A stretch of 64,000 nucleotides of DNA from Acidimicrobiaceae bacterium (GTDB taxonomy: Bacteria > Actinomycetota > Acidimicrobiia > Acidimicrobiales > UBA8190), in the NCBI GenBank assembly GCA_003151475.1, contig PLXQ01000054.1, positions 169,228-233,227 on the forward strand. Direction: 5' to 3'. Below, piece after piece: positions 39,501-47,500 of this stretch (positions within the stretch are counted from its first letter, which is position 1; each line of letters opens with the position of its first letter). A model generated the notes under the pieces. That model did not search any database. It was given only the letters and a program-made list of their open reading frames with translations, and had not been told where the DNA came from. Both the position numbers and the translations under genes were made by a program.

Positions 39501-39653
39501 CGCCGCCATGGCCTCGGCGGCGTCCAGCGGCTCGCCCCGGACGTGGAAGGCGGCGATGTCGACGGGAATGGACGCACCGCGCCGTCGGGGGCGGACGAAC
39601 TCGTTCAGGACCCGAGTGATCCGACCGACACGGATCGAGTTCTCCGGTCGCAC
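36507..39653 (-). CDS. GH38 alpha-mannosidase
   Basis: A 1048-residue glycoside hydrolase family 38 enzyme that cleaves alpha-mannosides with retention. The catalytic domain starts near VVGHAHLDTAWLWPLREA, whose His and Asp bind the zinc ion, followed by GRIEPTGSMWVEADCN and WLPDVFGYSAALPQ, in which the aspartate is the likely nucleophile. The C-terminal half is the beta-sandwich Glyco_hydro_38C region, with the VVRLYEAWGRRG motif. There is no signal peptide, so the enzyme is cytosolic and probably degrades internal mannans or glycans. The start is the GTG at 39653; the frame stays open further upstream without similarity. Convergent with the YbjQ operon (11 bases). Confidence 0.93.
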   Translation of the reverse strand: MRPENSIRVGRITRVLNEFVRPRRRGASIPVDIAAFHVRGEPLDAAEAMAAEYAPFAVGGLWGPAWDTTWFRIRGNIPEQWAGRQVALGFTIGNAGSTGFGAESLVWRDGRPVQGLSPNHREHLLTTAATGGEAIELFVEAAANPPSPFGANPWPLLLPDPEGSPLFTVQQADLHVRQPEFEQFWHNFRVLLELLTELPESEPYAARLGAGLERACNLLDLPDISDSWQRAVPLLEELLSEGAAPRSHAVSVVGHAHLDTAWLWPLREAVRKCARTFSTVLELMDRYPEYTFVVSQAQHLAWMRDRYPDLWRRMKIRIAEGRIEPTGSMWVEADCNIPSGESLVRQIVHGKRFYREELGIETNDVWLPDVFGYSAALPQIMKRSGIAWFLTQKLSWNQYNVLPHSSFMWEGIDGSRVFTHFPPADTYGGNVSVRELRFGVANFKDHDRATRSLYLFGWGDGGGGPTSEMLESARRLANIEGLPRLTMEGPREFFTAAEAEIDDPAVWVGELYLELHRGTYTSQAATKLGNRRAEFALRDTELWAALAPAARYPQTALDELWKILLLHQFHDIIPGSGIHWVYRDTERDHAHVLNETAQLTDDALAVHVDAIDTSGFDRPLVIFNSLSHDRHELIAFAAPHDARAVIDPSGVIGPIQRDAQGAALFEATVPACGYQVYGLVTEQPADGSGVTAEVGLLENEHLRVELDDQGLLGSIFDKSAGRQVLVPEGGGNLFQLHPDYPNFYDAWDIDRFTFDQVVDLVALDSAEVVERGPLRAAIRITRSFGESQLTQVIRLAAGSRWVDFDTEVQWHETNRLLKVAFPVAVRSLRATYEIQYGHVERPTHANTSWDVARFEVCAHKWADLSEPGYGVALLNDCKYGYDIADNVIRLSLLRAPTWPDPMADRGHHRFTYRLFPHAGDLRQAGVIDAGYDLNVALRAVAASPRPGPRGPSGSLLSVDAPHVVIEAVKVADDDEGRLVVRLYEAWGRRGSVTLRAPWDIGRATACDLLERETAPLATKGPAVTFDVSPFEIVTLALEKAGGDGRSTP

Positions 39654-39730
39654 GCCGCCCGAGTGTAGTGAGTGCGCCCTGCACCCTTCGTGGCAGGGTG
39701 GTGGCGACGAGACCTCTTCTGCTCTGCGGT

Positions 39731-40318
39731 CTACGGGGACCCGGTCTCCACCGTGGCATCGATGCCCCGGGCCCAGTTCTCGAGAGCGGGGCGCAGACCA
39801 CGCAAGGCCCTGAGGGCCTTGATGTTGCCGCTCACGAATCCGTGTTGTTCGGTGTCCCCGACGGCGCGGACGACCACCAGCGGATGGTCGAGCAGGGCGT
39901 GGGCCAGCCACACCGACTCCATCTCCACGGCCAGCGCCCCGCCGCGCGCCAGCTCGGCGCGTGCGGCCCCGTGGACGATCGACGTCGAGCACGCCACGGC
40001 GCCGATGCGGACGTCGCGGCCGATGGCGCGCAGGTGGGCGGCCACCGCCGCGGCCTGGGGCAAGAGCAGGGGATCGGCGTCATCGGGCGGGTGCAGAGCG
40101 TCGGCCACGATGAGTTGACCGGGCTGGAGCCCCGTCTCGAGACCCCCGGCGATGCCGACGATGGCCAGGGGGCGACCGGGGGCCAGGGTGGGTGCCAGAC
40201 GGATTCCGGTGGCCCCGGCCCTGGCGTGGCCCATACCCATGCGGACGACCTCGCCGCCGATGGCGACGGCCTCCAGCCGCAACGCGGTCAGGACGGTGAC
40301 GGCGGTCGGCGGCGGCAT
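39731..40318 (-). CDS. PNP/UDP-family nucleoside phosphorylase-like protein
   Basis: A 195-residue member of the nucleoside phosphorylase superfamily. The N-terminal VLTALRLEAVAIGG and MGMGHARAG segments, IVGIAGGL, and ALAVEMESVWLAHAL (the conserved Glu-Ser-x base-binding motif) support this. It resembles the shorter phosphorylases annotated as hopanoid-associated HpnG or MTA/SAH nucleosidase-like. It could split or phosphorolyse a nucleoside in the cytoplasm. No hopanoid genes are nearby, so specificity is open. Confidence 0.78.
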   Translation of the reverse strand: MPPPTAVTVLTALRLEAVAIGGEVVRMGMGHARAGATGIRLAPTLAPGRPLAIVGIAGGLETGLQPGQLIVADALHPPDDADPLLLPQAAAVAAHLRAIGRDVRIGAVACSTSIVHGAARAELARGGALAVEMESVWLAHALLDHPLVVVRAVGDTEQHGFVSGNIKALRALRGLRPALENWARGIDATVETGSP

Positions 40319-40439
40319 CTCTGCATTCTGTCCTTTTCCGGCCAGGAGGGCAGGAGCGCCAGGAGGGACCGAGAGCGACTGTCAGAAACGAGCCGTCAGG
40401 GCATAGCGTTCACCGGTCGGGCAATGACGAAGGGGACGA

Positions 40440-41573
40440 GTGGCCGAGATTTCGGGAGTGTGCGAAGAACGGTTTGCCGGCGTGCGTGACGCGTTCGCCA
40501 CCAACCTCGACAGCGGGTTGGACGTGGGCGCGTCGGTGGCCGTCTTCGTCGACGGCGTGGCCGCCGTGGACATCTGGGGCGGTCACATCGACGAGGACGG
40601 CTCGGTCCCGTGGCAACGCGACACCATCACCAATGTGTGGTCCATCACGAAGACCATGGCGGCGTTGTGCACGCTCATGCTGGCCGACCGGGGCGAGCTC
40701 GACTTCTCCGCCCCCGTCGCCCGGTACTGGCCCGAGTTCGCCGCCGCCGGAAAGTCGGCGATCGAAGTACGTCATCTGCTCGGCCACACCGCCGGGCTCT
40801 CGGGCTGGTCCGAACCCATCACCTCGGAGGATCTGAGCGACTGGGAGAAGTGCACATCGCTCCTCGCCGCTCAGGAGCCGTGGTGGGAACCGGGGACAGC
40901 GTCGGGATATCACGCGCTCACTCAGGGATATCTCGTCGGCGAGGTGGTCAGGCGGATCACGGGGACGACGCTCGGACATTTCTTCTCATCCGAGGTCACC
41001 GGACCGCTCGGTGCTGACTTCCACATCGGTCTCCCGGCCGAGGAGGACGCCCGCGTGGCCCGGGTGATCCCGCCCGACTTGCCCAGCCTCGTCGACGTGG
41101 CGCCCCTGGCCGACACCATCGCCGGCCGGACGTTGCTCAATCCGCCCATGACGGGGGCCGAACCGTGGACCGAATCCTGGCGCCGGGCCGAGATCCCGGC
41201 CGCCAACGGACACGGCAATGCCCGGTCCGTGGCTCTGGTCCAGTCCGTCGTGGCCTGCGGCGGTGAGTTGTCCGGCACCCGGCTGCTGTCGCCCCAGGGA
41301 TGCGAAGCCATCTTCGAGGAGCAGGCCAACGGCATCGACCTTGTCCTGGGCGCCGGATTCCGCCTGGGCACGGGATACGGGCTCAGTTCCGAACTGGTCC
41401 CCATCGGACCCCACGCGTGCTTCTGGGGAGGGTGGGGTGGCTCGATCGTCGTCAACGATCTCGACGCCCGGCTGACCGTGGCCTATGTCATGAACCGGAT
41501 GGCGTCGTCTCTGCTGGGTGATCCGCGCGGGGCGAACATCCTCTTCGCCGCCGCCGTGGGTGCCGCCGCCTGA
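40440..41573 (+). CDS. Serine hydrolase of the class C beta-lactamase/esterase (EstB) family
   Basis: A 377-residue protein of the beta-lactamase-related PF00144 fold. The SxxK nucleophile motif is WSITKTMAAL (about residues 76-85), the YxN-like element is SGYHALTQGYLVG, and the third KTG-like box appears as GGWGGS near the C-terminus. Members act as esterases, D-peptidases or beta-lactamases. There is no signal peptide, so an intracellular esterase is more likely than resistance. The GTG start at 40440 has GAAGGGGACGA upstream. Confidence 0.88.
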   Translation: MAEISGVCEERFAGVRDAFATNLDSGLDVGASVAVFVDGVAAVDIWGGHIDEDGSVPWQRDTITNVWSITKTMAALCTLMLADRGELDFSAPVARYWPEFAAAGKSAIEVRHLLGHTAGLSGWSEPITSEDLSDWEKCTSLLAAQEPWWEPGTASGYHALTQGYLVGEVVRRITGTTLGHFFSSEVTGPLGADFHIGLPAEEDARVARVIPPDLPSLVDVAPLADTIAGRTLLNPPMTGAEPWTESWRRAEIPAANGHGNARSVALVQSVVACGGELSGTRLLSPQGCEAIFEEQANGIDLVLGAGFRLGTGYGLSSELVPIGPHACFWGGWGGSIVVNDLDARLTVAYVMNRMASSLLGDPRGANILFAAAVGAAA

Positions 41574-41631
41574 ATCGCGCCGCCCGAATCACCGCCGCCT
41601 GAACCACCGCCGCCTGAACCACCGCCGCGAA
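41566..41631. repeat. 15-bp direct repeats starting at the hydrolase stop codon
   Basis: The segment GCCGCCTGAATC, which holds the stop codon, is followed by GCCGCCCGAATCACC, two exact copies of GCCGCCTGAACCACC, and a partial GCCGCGAAT. The array fills the 60-base gap between two convergent genes. Confidence 0.85.
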
Positions 41632-41633
41632 TG

Positions 41634-42137
41634 TCAACGCTTGGCATGGCCGGCGGGATTCTCGTCGGTGGCGCCTTCCAGGGCGGCGATGAGCCGGTCG
41701 ACGAAGACGGCCTGGGTCGGCACCAGCTTGCTCCGGGCCTCGTCGGCGGTGAACCAGGCGGCCCGGTCGATCTCGGGAAAGACCCGCATCTGCCCCGATC
41801 CCCGGGGCCACTCCGTCTCGAAGGTGTTGGACTCGGCCGCATCGGCATCGAGGTCACCGGCCACCGCCCAGGCCCGGACGTGCTTCCCCCCCTTCTGGAC
41901 GATCTCGCCCAGGTCGAGCCGGGGGCCCGGGGGAGGGGCCATGCCCAGCTCCTCGGCGAACTCCCGGTCCGCGGTGGCCGCCCAGTCGTCGTCGCCTTCG
42001 ACCTCACCCTTCGGCACCGACCAGGCCCCGTCGTCGCGCTTTTTCCATACCGGACCGCCGGGGTGGACGATCAACAGCTCGAGCCCGCCGCCCTCGGCGA
42101 ACCGGTAGACGAGCAGCCCGGCGCTGACCCTGGTCAT
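41634..42137 (-). CDS. NUDIX hydrolase
   Basis: A 167-residue protein. The NUDIX box runs from PKGEVEGDDD to REFAEELG (G-x5-[D in place of E]-x7-REFAEELG), so the first glutamate position is an aspartate while the metal-binding REFAEE core is intact. N-terminal VSAGLLVYRFAEGGGLELLIVHPGGP is typical of diadenosine-polyphosphate or nucleotide-cleaving members. It would hydrolyse a nucleoside diphosphate linked to another moiety, using Mg2+. The 3' end lies next to the repeat array shared with the hydrolase gene. Confidence 0.88.
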   Translation of the reverse strand: MTRVSAGLLVYRFAEGGGLELLIVHPGGPVWKKRDDGAWSVPKGEVEGDDDWAATADREFAEELGMAPPPGPRLDLGEIVQKGGKHVRAWAVAGDLDADAAESNTFETEWPRGSGQMRVFPEIDRAAWFTADEARSKLVPTQAVFVDRLIAALEGATDENPAGHAKR

Positions 42138-42213
42138 CGCCTACAAAGTAATAAACCAGCCACGGTAAGATTGGGCACAGCGTCCGAGCCCCCGTCGTCA
42201 GTCCCCGAATGCC

Positions 42214-42774
42214 ATGACCACGGAAGTCACCTCCCCGGCCGGACGCGGGGCACGGACCCTCGATGCAGGTAGCGGTCCGCCCGAACCCAGGCTGTCCGGC
42301 CCCGTCGGGCCGGCCGGTCGTCCCCGATCACGGCGGTGGCGCTGGGCCAGGCGCGTCGGGACAGCGGTCTTGGCCCTGGCCCTCGGGTCCGCGCTGGCGG
42401 TGAACATCGCCCGCACGCAGGCCGAGACGAGGGCCAGTCATGTGTCGCTGGCGACAGCTGTCGAGCAACTGCGCGGGGCCCGGGCCGGGCTCGCTCGGGC
42501 CGAGCAACGGCTGGCGGCGGCCCGGGCGGACGATGGCTCTGTCACCCGCGCCTTCGACGCCGCCCAGGCGGCGTTGTCGTCCACCCAGGCGACGATGGCG
42601 AAGGACGACGCCGGCATCTATCTGCAAGGGATCGACCTCGGACAGCTCGACAGCTGTCTGAGTGGTGTCCAGCAGGCGCTGAACCAGTTGGCGGTGGGGC
42701 AGAAGGCCGGGGGCTTGGCGTCGCTGCGGGCGTCGTCGTCGTCCTGCGCCGCGCTCGACACCGGTGGTGGGTGA
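42214..42774 (+). CDS. Membrane-anchored coiled-coil protein
   Basis: A 186-residue protein. About 45 disordered residues are followed by a transmembrane helix (VGTAVLALALGSALAVNIA, residues about 50-68) and an alanine-rich helical domain (residues 75-170), which probably forms a coiled coil outside the cell. Its start resembles that of the next protein, which suggests the two arose by duplication or form a pair. The gene overlaps the GH43-like gene by 11 bases, so production is coupled. Function unknown; likely a partner of the anchored enzyme. Confidence 0.7.
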   Translation: MTTEVTSPAGRGARTLDAGSGPPEPRLSGPVGPAGRPRSRRWRWARRVGTAVLALALGSALAVNIARTQAETRASHVSLATAVEQLRGARAGLARAEQRLAAARADDGSVTRAFDAAQAALSSTQATMAKDDAGIYLQGIDLGQLDSCLSGVQQALNQLAVGQKAGGLASLRASSSSCAALDTGGG

Positions 42775-44089
42775 GGTGGCCGTCACTCGGCTGCGTCGAC
42801 TGGTCACCCCGACGGTGGCGGTCGTGGTGGCCGGTGCCCTCGTGACCGGCATCGTCCTCGACATACGGGCGCAGGCGGCTCTGCACCACGACCAGGGTCA
42901 GGTGGTGGCCACGCGCTCACAGGTGCAGAACACGGCCGCCCTCATCGGTTCCAGCACCAGCTCGGCGGGTCGGGCCGGCGCCGACGCCAAGCGCACGGCC
43001 AGTCGTCTGACCGACGTATCGGCCCAGCTGACGGCGGCCAAGGCGCTCGCTGCCCAGGCCCACAGCTCGGTGGCGTCGCGGGAGATCGAGATCGGCGTCG
43101 TCCATTCGTGTGCCGGTGGCATCAACCGATCGGTGTCCGCTCTGCAGGGCGGCGACCAGTCGCAGGCCGTGGCCGATCTCTCCGCCGTCGCCGCTGATTG
43201 CCAGAGCCTCCTCAGTTCGCAGGCCGGCGGCCCCGTCTATCCCTTCGACTTCGCCGATCCTGACGTCATCGTGGCCAAGGGCAGCTACTACGCCTACGGG
43301 ACCAATTCGACGGCCGGGAACATCCAGATCATGAAGTCGACCGACCTGGTGCACTGGAAGAAGTCGGGGAACGCGCTCCCCACCTTGGCCTCGTGGGCCC
43401 GTCCCGGCTACACGTGGGCTCCCGCCGTCATCCATCTGAAGCGGTCCTACCTCCTCTATTACACAGCCGCCGTTGCTTCGACCAGGACCCAGTGTCTGTC
43501 GGTGGCCACGGCCCGCCGACCTGAGGGACCGTTCGTCGACAACAGCTCCGCTCCGCTCGAGTGCCAGGTCGCCCTCGGCGGGTCGATCGACCCGTCGCCG
43601 TATACCGACGCCTCGGGGAACCCCTATCTGGCCTGGAAGTCGAACGGGGCCCACGGGCAGCCGGCCACGCTGTGGGCCCAGGCCCTGAACGCCAAGGGGA
43701 CGGCCCTCGTCGGTGCCGGCCCCACGGCGCTGCTGCGGCCCAGTCAGTCGTGGGAGGGATCGGTCGTCGAAGCGCCGTCCATGATCTTCACCGCCGGCAG
43801 CTACGCGCTGTTCTATTCGGCCAACAACTGGGACAGCGCCGCTTACGGCATCGGCGCGGCGCGCTGCACGGGACCGCTCGGCCCCTGCGTCAAGCCTCTG
43901 GCCGGACCGCTCCTCGGATCGCAGTCGGGCTTCGACGGCCCCGGGGGAGAGTCCGTCTTCACCGACACCTCCGGCCATCTCGAGATGGCGTTCCACGCCT
44001 GGTTGCCGGGGGCGGTCGGCTACCCCCACAGCCGCTTGCTGTTCGTCCGTCAGCTCGAGATCACGAACGGCACCGCCCGTCTCGGTTGA
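42764..44089 (+). CDS. Membrane-anchored GH43-like beta-propeller glycosidase
   Basis: A 441-residue protein. The N-terminal part has a transmembrane helix (VTPTVAVVVAGALVTGIVL), then a helical stalk to about residue 150. The C-terminal 290 residues resemble the five-bladed GH43 arabinanase/xylosidase propeller: YPFDFADPDVIVAKGSYYAYGT holds the catalytic-base aspartate, GGSIDPSPYTDASGNPYLAW the middle aspartate, and VVEAPSMIF the general-acid glutamate. It would cut arabinose- or xylose-containing glycans at the cell surface. The stalk resembles the partner protein encoded just before it. Confidence 0.82.
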   Translation: MVGEVAVTRLRRLVTPTVAVVVAGALVTGIVLDIRAQAALHHDQGQVVATRSQVQNTAALIGSSTSSAGRAGADAKRTASRLTDVSAQLTAAKALAAQAHSSVASREIEIGVVHSCAGGINRSVSALQGGDQSQAVADLSAVAADCQSLLSSQAGGPVYPFDFADPDVIVAKGSYYAYGTNSTAGNIQIMKSTDLVHWKKSGNALPTLASWARPGYTWAPAVIHLKRSYLLYYTAAVASTRTQCLSVATARRPEGPFVDNSSAPLECQVALGGSIDPSPYTDASGNPYLAWKSNGAHGQPATLWAQALNAKGTALVGAGPTALLRPSQSWEGSVVEAPSMIFTAGSYALFYSANNWDSAAYGIGAARCTGPLGPCVKPLAGPLLGSQSGFDGPGGESVFTDTSGHLEMAFHAWLPGAVGYPHSRLLFVRQLEITNGTARLG

Positions 44090-44142
44090 CGCCCACCCGG
44101 GCATCACCGCCAGGGAGCGGGGGCTCCGGGCATGATGAGCGG

Positions 44143-44505
44143 GTGGTGGCGGGCGAATCAGACGAGAGGCCGTGGGGGAGCTTCACCGTCCTCGACGACG
44201 GCGACGGGCACAAGGTCAAGCGGATCGTGGTGCGGCCGGGAAAGCGACTGAGCTATCAACGCCACGCCCGGCGCTCGGAGCACTGGTTTGTGGTCCATGG
44301 TCGCGGCCGGCTGGTGCTCGACGGCCGAACGAGCGAGCTGACCGAGGGGATGGCGGCCGACATCCCCATGGAGAGCGCCCACCGGATCGAGAACGACGGA
44401 TCGGGCGACCTCGTCTTCATCGAGGTACAGCACGGGGACTACTTCGGAGAAGACGACATCGTCCGGCTGGAGGACGACTTCGGCCGGGCCCCCAGCAACG
44501 GCTGA
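44143..44505 (+). CDS. Small cupin, mannose-6-phosphate isomerase type II-like
   Basis: A 120-residue single-domain cupin from the GTG at 44143. WGSFTVLDDGDGHKVKRIVV, then KRLSYQRHARRSEHWFVVHGRG and ESAHRIENDG follow the C-terminal isomerase domain of bifunctional ManC/AlgA proteins, with histidines for metal binding. Here this domain stands alone, without the guanylyltransferase part. It may isomerise mannose-6-phosphate, or act as a sugar-binding cupin; a GDP-mannose enzyme is not in the window. Confidence 0.8.
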   Translation: MVAGESDERPWGSFTVLDDGDGHKVKRIVVRPGKRLSYQRHARRSEHWFVVHGRGRLVLDGRTSELTEGMAADIPMESAHRIENDGSGDLVFIEVQHGDYFGEDDIVRLEDDFGRAPSNG

Positions 44506-44514
44506 CACCACCGT

Positions 44515-47500
44515 TCAGCCCGACGCGGCGGGAACGTCCTCATCGGTCGGGATCGACGCCGGCTGTCCGTCGGCGACGGGCAAGCCGTCGCAGTAGGCGA
44601 TGCTGTTCGTCCGGACAGCCGTCACGCGAGGACCGGGCAAGACGATGCCGATCAGGTTCAGGGGGTCGGCTGCGTTCAGCCGGACCGTCTCTCGCGTGCG
44701 GGCCGTGCGACGGACGCGACGGAGTTCCTCGATGGCTTCGGGCAAGGCGTACTGCTCGCCGGCGAAACCGGTGACGAAGCGGCCGCCGCGGACGAGGCCG
44801 CGGGCTTCGAGTCGGCGTAGGGCCCAGACCACCTCACGCCAGGGCAGGGCCAGGTTCTCGCGCGCCATCAGGTCCCAGAAGACGACACCCCAGCGCGCCA
44901 GCAGTTGACCGGCCACCTGCTCGGCCAGAGCGTCGGGGTCCTCGGTCTTCCCGGGCACGGGTAGCAGCGACCAACGTCCCTCGCCGCCCTCGCGCAGAGT
45001 CGGCGCCCGGCGCCCCCCCAGGCGGTTGCGCTGCTCGTGGCGGTGCCGGCGTTTCCAGGCCTGGCGGGCCGAGAGAAGCGAGCGGACGGCTTGGAAGCCG
45101 TCGGCCGTCACGATGCCGCGGGCCACCAGATCCCAGAGACCCTCCTCGACTTCGACGGGAAGCCGGCCGGTGGCCTGGCCCAGCTCGGAGTGGAACATGG
45201 CGCCGCGCGCACGCAGCGCGTCGAGCACGTCGCGTCCCGCCCCGTGGGGCGGCCCGGAAGCGAGCGCGTCACCGCGCGTCCCCTGGAGGAGCCAGGGCAG
45301 GTCCTGGCGCAGAGCGAAGGTCACCGGGGTGGCCCGCGAGGGGGTGGCCGATCCCCGCCGGGGGCTGTCGTCGTCGGCGTCGAGCCGCAAAGCCAGGCGG
45401 CCCCAGACGAGCTCGCCCGAGAGACAGAGATCGTCGAGGAAGCGTTGCTGGTAGCTCTCCACCCGGGCCGGCAGGATCGCTTCCTCCCAGGCACCGGCGG
45501 CGATCTCGAAGCCCTGGAGCTGATCGACCACGGCCATGACCCCGGCCCGGCCCAGGCGCTGCGTGCCGGGGGCCACATGCTGCCATCGCAGGAGGAAGCG
45601 CATCAGGTCTTGGGCCGTGACCGGTTCGATCTCGCGTCGCAGGGTGTGCTGGGTGTAGGCGTGGATCCGGGCCAGCAGCCGGCGCGCGCACCATTGTTCG
45701 TTCCCCTCGACCCGGTCGGTGTCTTGAGCGGCCAGGCCGGGGTCGAACGATCCCCGGAGGACGAAGCCCTCGGCTTCGAGCCGGGCCAGACCCACCTTCA
45801 CCCTGCTCTCGGCCAGCGCCGTCCGGGCCGCCAAGATCGCCACGGTGACGGGGCCGGTCACGTCGAGATGGCCCCGCAGGGCATCGGCGCAGGCCACGTC
45901 GGCGTCGGGCCGGGCGCCGGCCGCCAGGGACTCAGGAAGTCGGGCGTCGGGATGAAAGCGCGCCTCGGGAAAGAGTGCTTCGACCGAACCCCGCCGTTCG
46001 AGCGCCGACCAGAGCCGGTCGGCCGTGCCGCCCACGGTCACCTCCAGCGCCCGACCCGTCTCGGACAGGGTGGCGAACCACGATTCGTAGTCGGGCTGCG
46101 GGCGCAGGACCACGAGCGAGAGCAGCAGATCGTGGAGCTCCTCGGGTCCGCGGATGTCGGGCGCCGCCTCGGTGCGGACCCGCAGGACGGCGTCGGGGTC
46201 GAGCTGGGCCAGGGCGGTGGCCTCGAGGGGGAGACCCCGCCGCATCTGGACGGCCCGGCTGCGGCGCTCCTCCAGAGGGGCGTCGTCGAGGAAGGTGTAG
46301 GGCTTGCCGTTCAGAATCTCGTGGGAGAACACAGACGGTTCCGTCGACTCCACGAAGTGGACCCGGGTGGCCCCGGATTCGAGGCTCCGGAGCATCTCGA
46401 CCAGACCGTCGACGTCCATGGCCTCGTGCAGGCAGTCGTAGAGGGTCTGGCGGACGAGGAGGTGATCGGGGATCTGGACGGGTCCTGCCGCCGCGTTCTC
46501 CTGACAGGCGGCCAGGGCGGGGAAGACGGCGGCCATCAGGTCGTCCGACTCCATTCGCTGGATGGGCAGAGGATTCTTCCGGCCTCCCCGGAAACGCAGG
46601 ACGGCCAGCGAGCGGTTCAGGTTCCAGCGCCAGCGGGAGGTGAACATGGGCGAGGCCAGGACGGCCTGCTCGAGCGCCGTCGGCGCCGTCTCGGAGCGCA
46701 GCATCTTCGGCGCGCTGTCGAGGGGGAAGCTGTGCTGCGGGCCGAGCGAGAGCAGCAAGGCGTCGTCGTTGGCCGCCGCCTGGAGCTCGAAGTCGAAGGT
46801 GGCGCAGAACTTCTTGCGCAGCGCCAGGCCGAAGCCCTTGTTGATCCGGCCCCCGAGCGGGGCGTGGACCACCATCTGCATGCCCCCGGCCTCGTCGAAG
46901 AAGCGCTCGAAGACGATGTCGTCGGAGGTGGGGAGAACCCCGAGTCCTCCGAGGCCGGCCGCCAGGTAGTCGACCAGCTGCCGGGCGTCGGCCGGCGCCA
47001 GCCCGCAGGCCTCCTCCACATGGCGCGCCGCCAGCCGCCGCCGCGCGTCTTCGCCGGCAGCGTCAGGTGAGGTGCCGTCAGGTGAGGTGCCGTCAGGTGA
47101 GGTGCCGTCAGGTGAGGTGCCGTCAGGTGCGGGGGCGAGGATCTGTCCCACGGCGCGCCGGAGGATGGAGACCTCTTCGGAGAGCTCCTCCGTCCGGCTC
47201 GGTGCCTCACCGACCCAGAAGGGGATGGTGGGCTGGGCCCCTTCGGCGTCGACCACCCGGACCTCGCCCTGGCTGACCCGCTTGATCCGCCAGGAGTGGG
47301 TCCCGAGAAGAAAGACGTCACCCACCATCGATTCGATGGCGAAGTCCTCGTTGACCGAACCCACCGGGGTGTCGTCGGGCTCGAGGATGACCCGGTAGTC
47401 GCCCACCTCGGCGATGGCGCCGCCGCTCGTCAGCGCGGCCAGCCGGGCCCCGCGTCGCGGTCGCAGGATGCTGTTCACCCGGTCACGGTGCAGATAGGAC

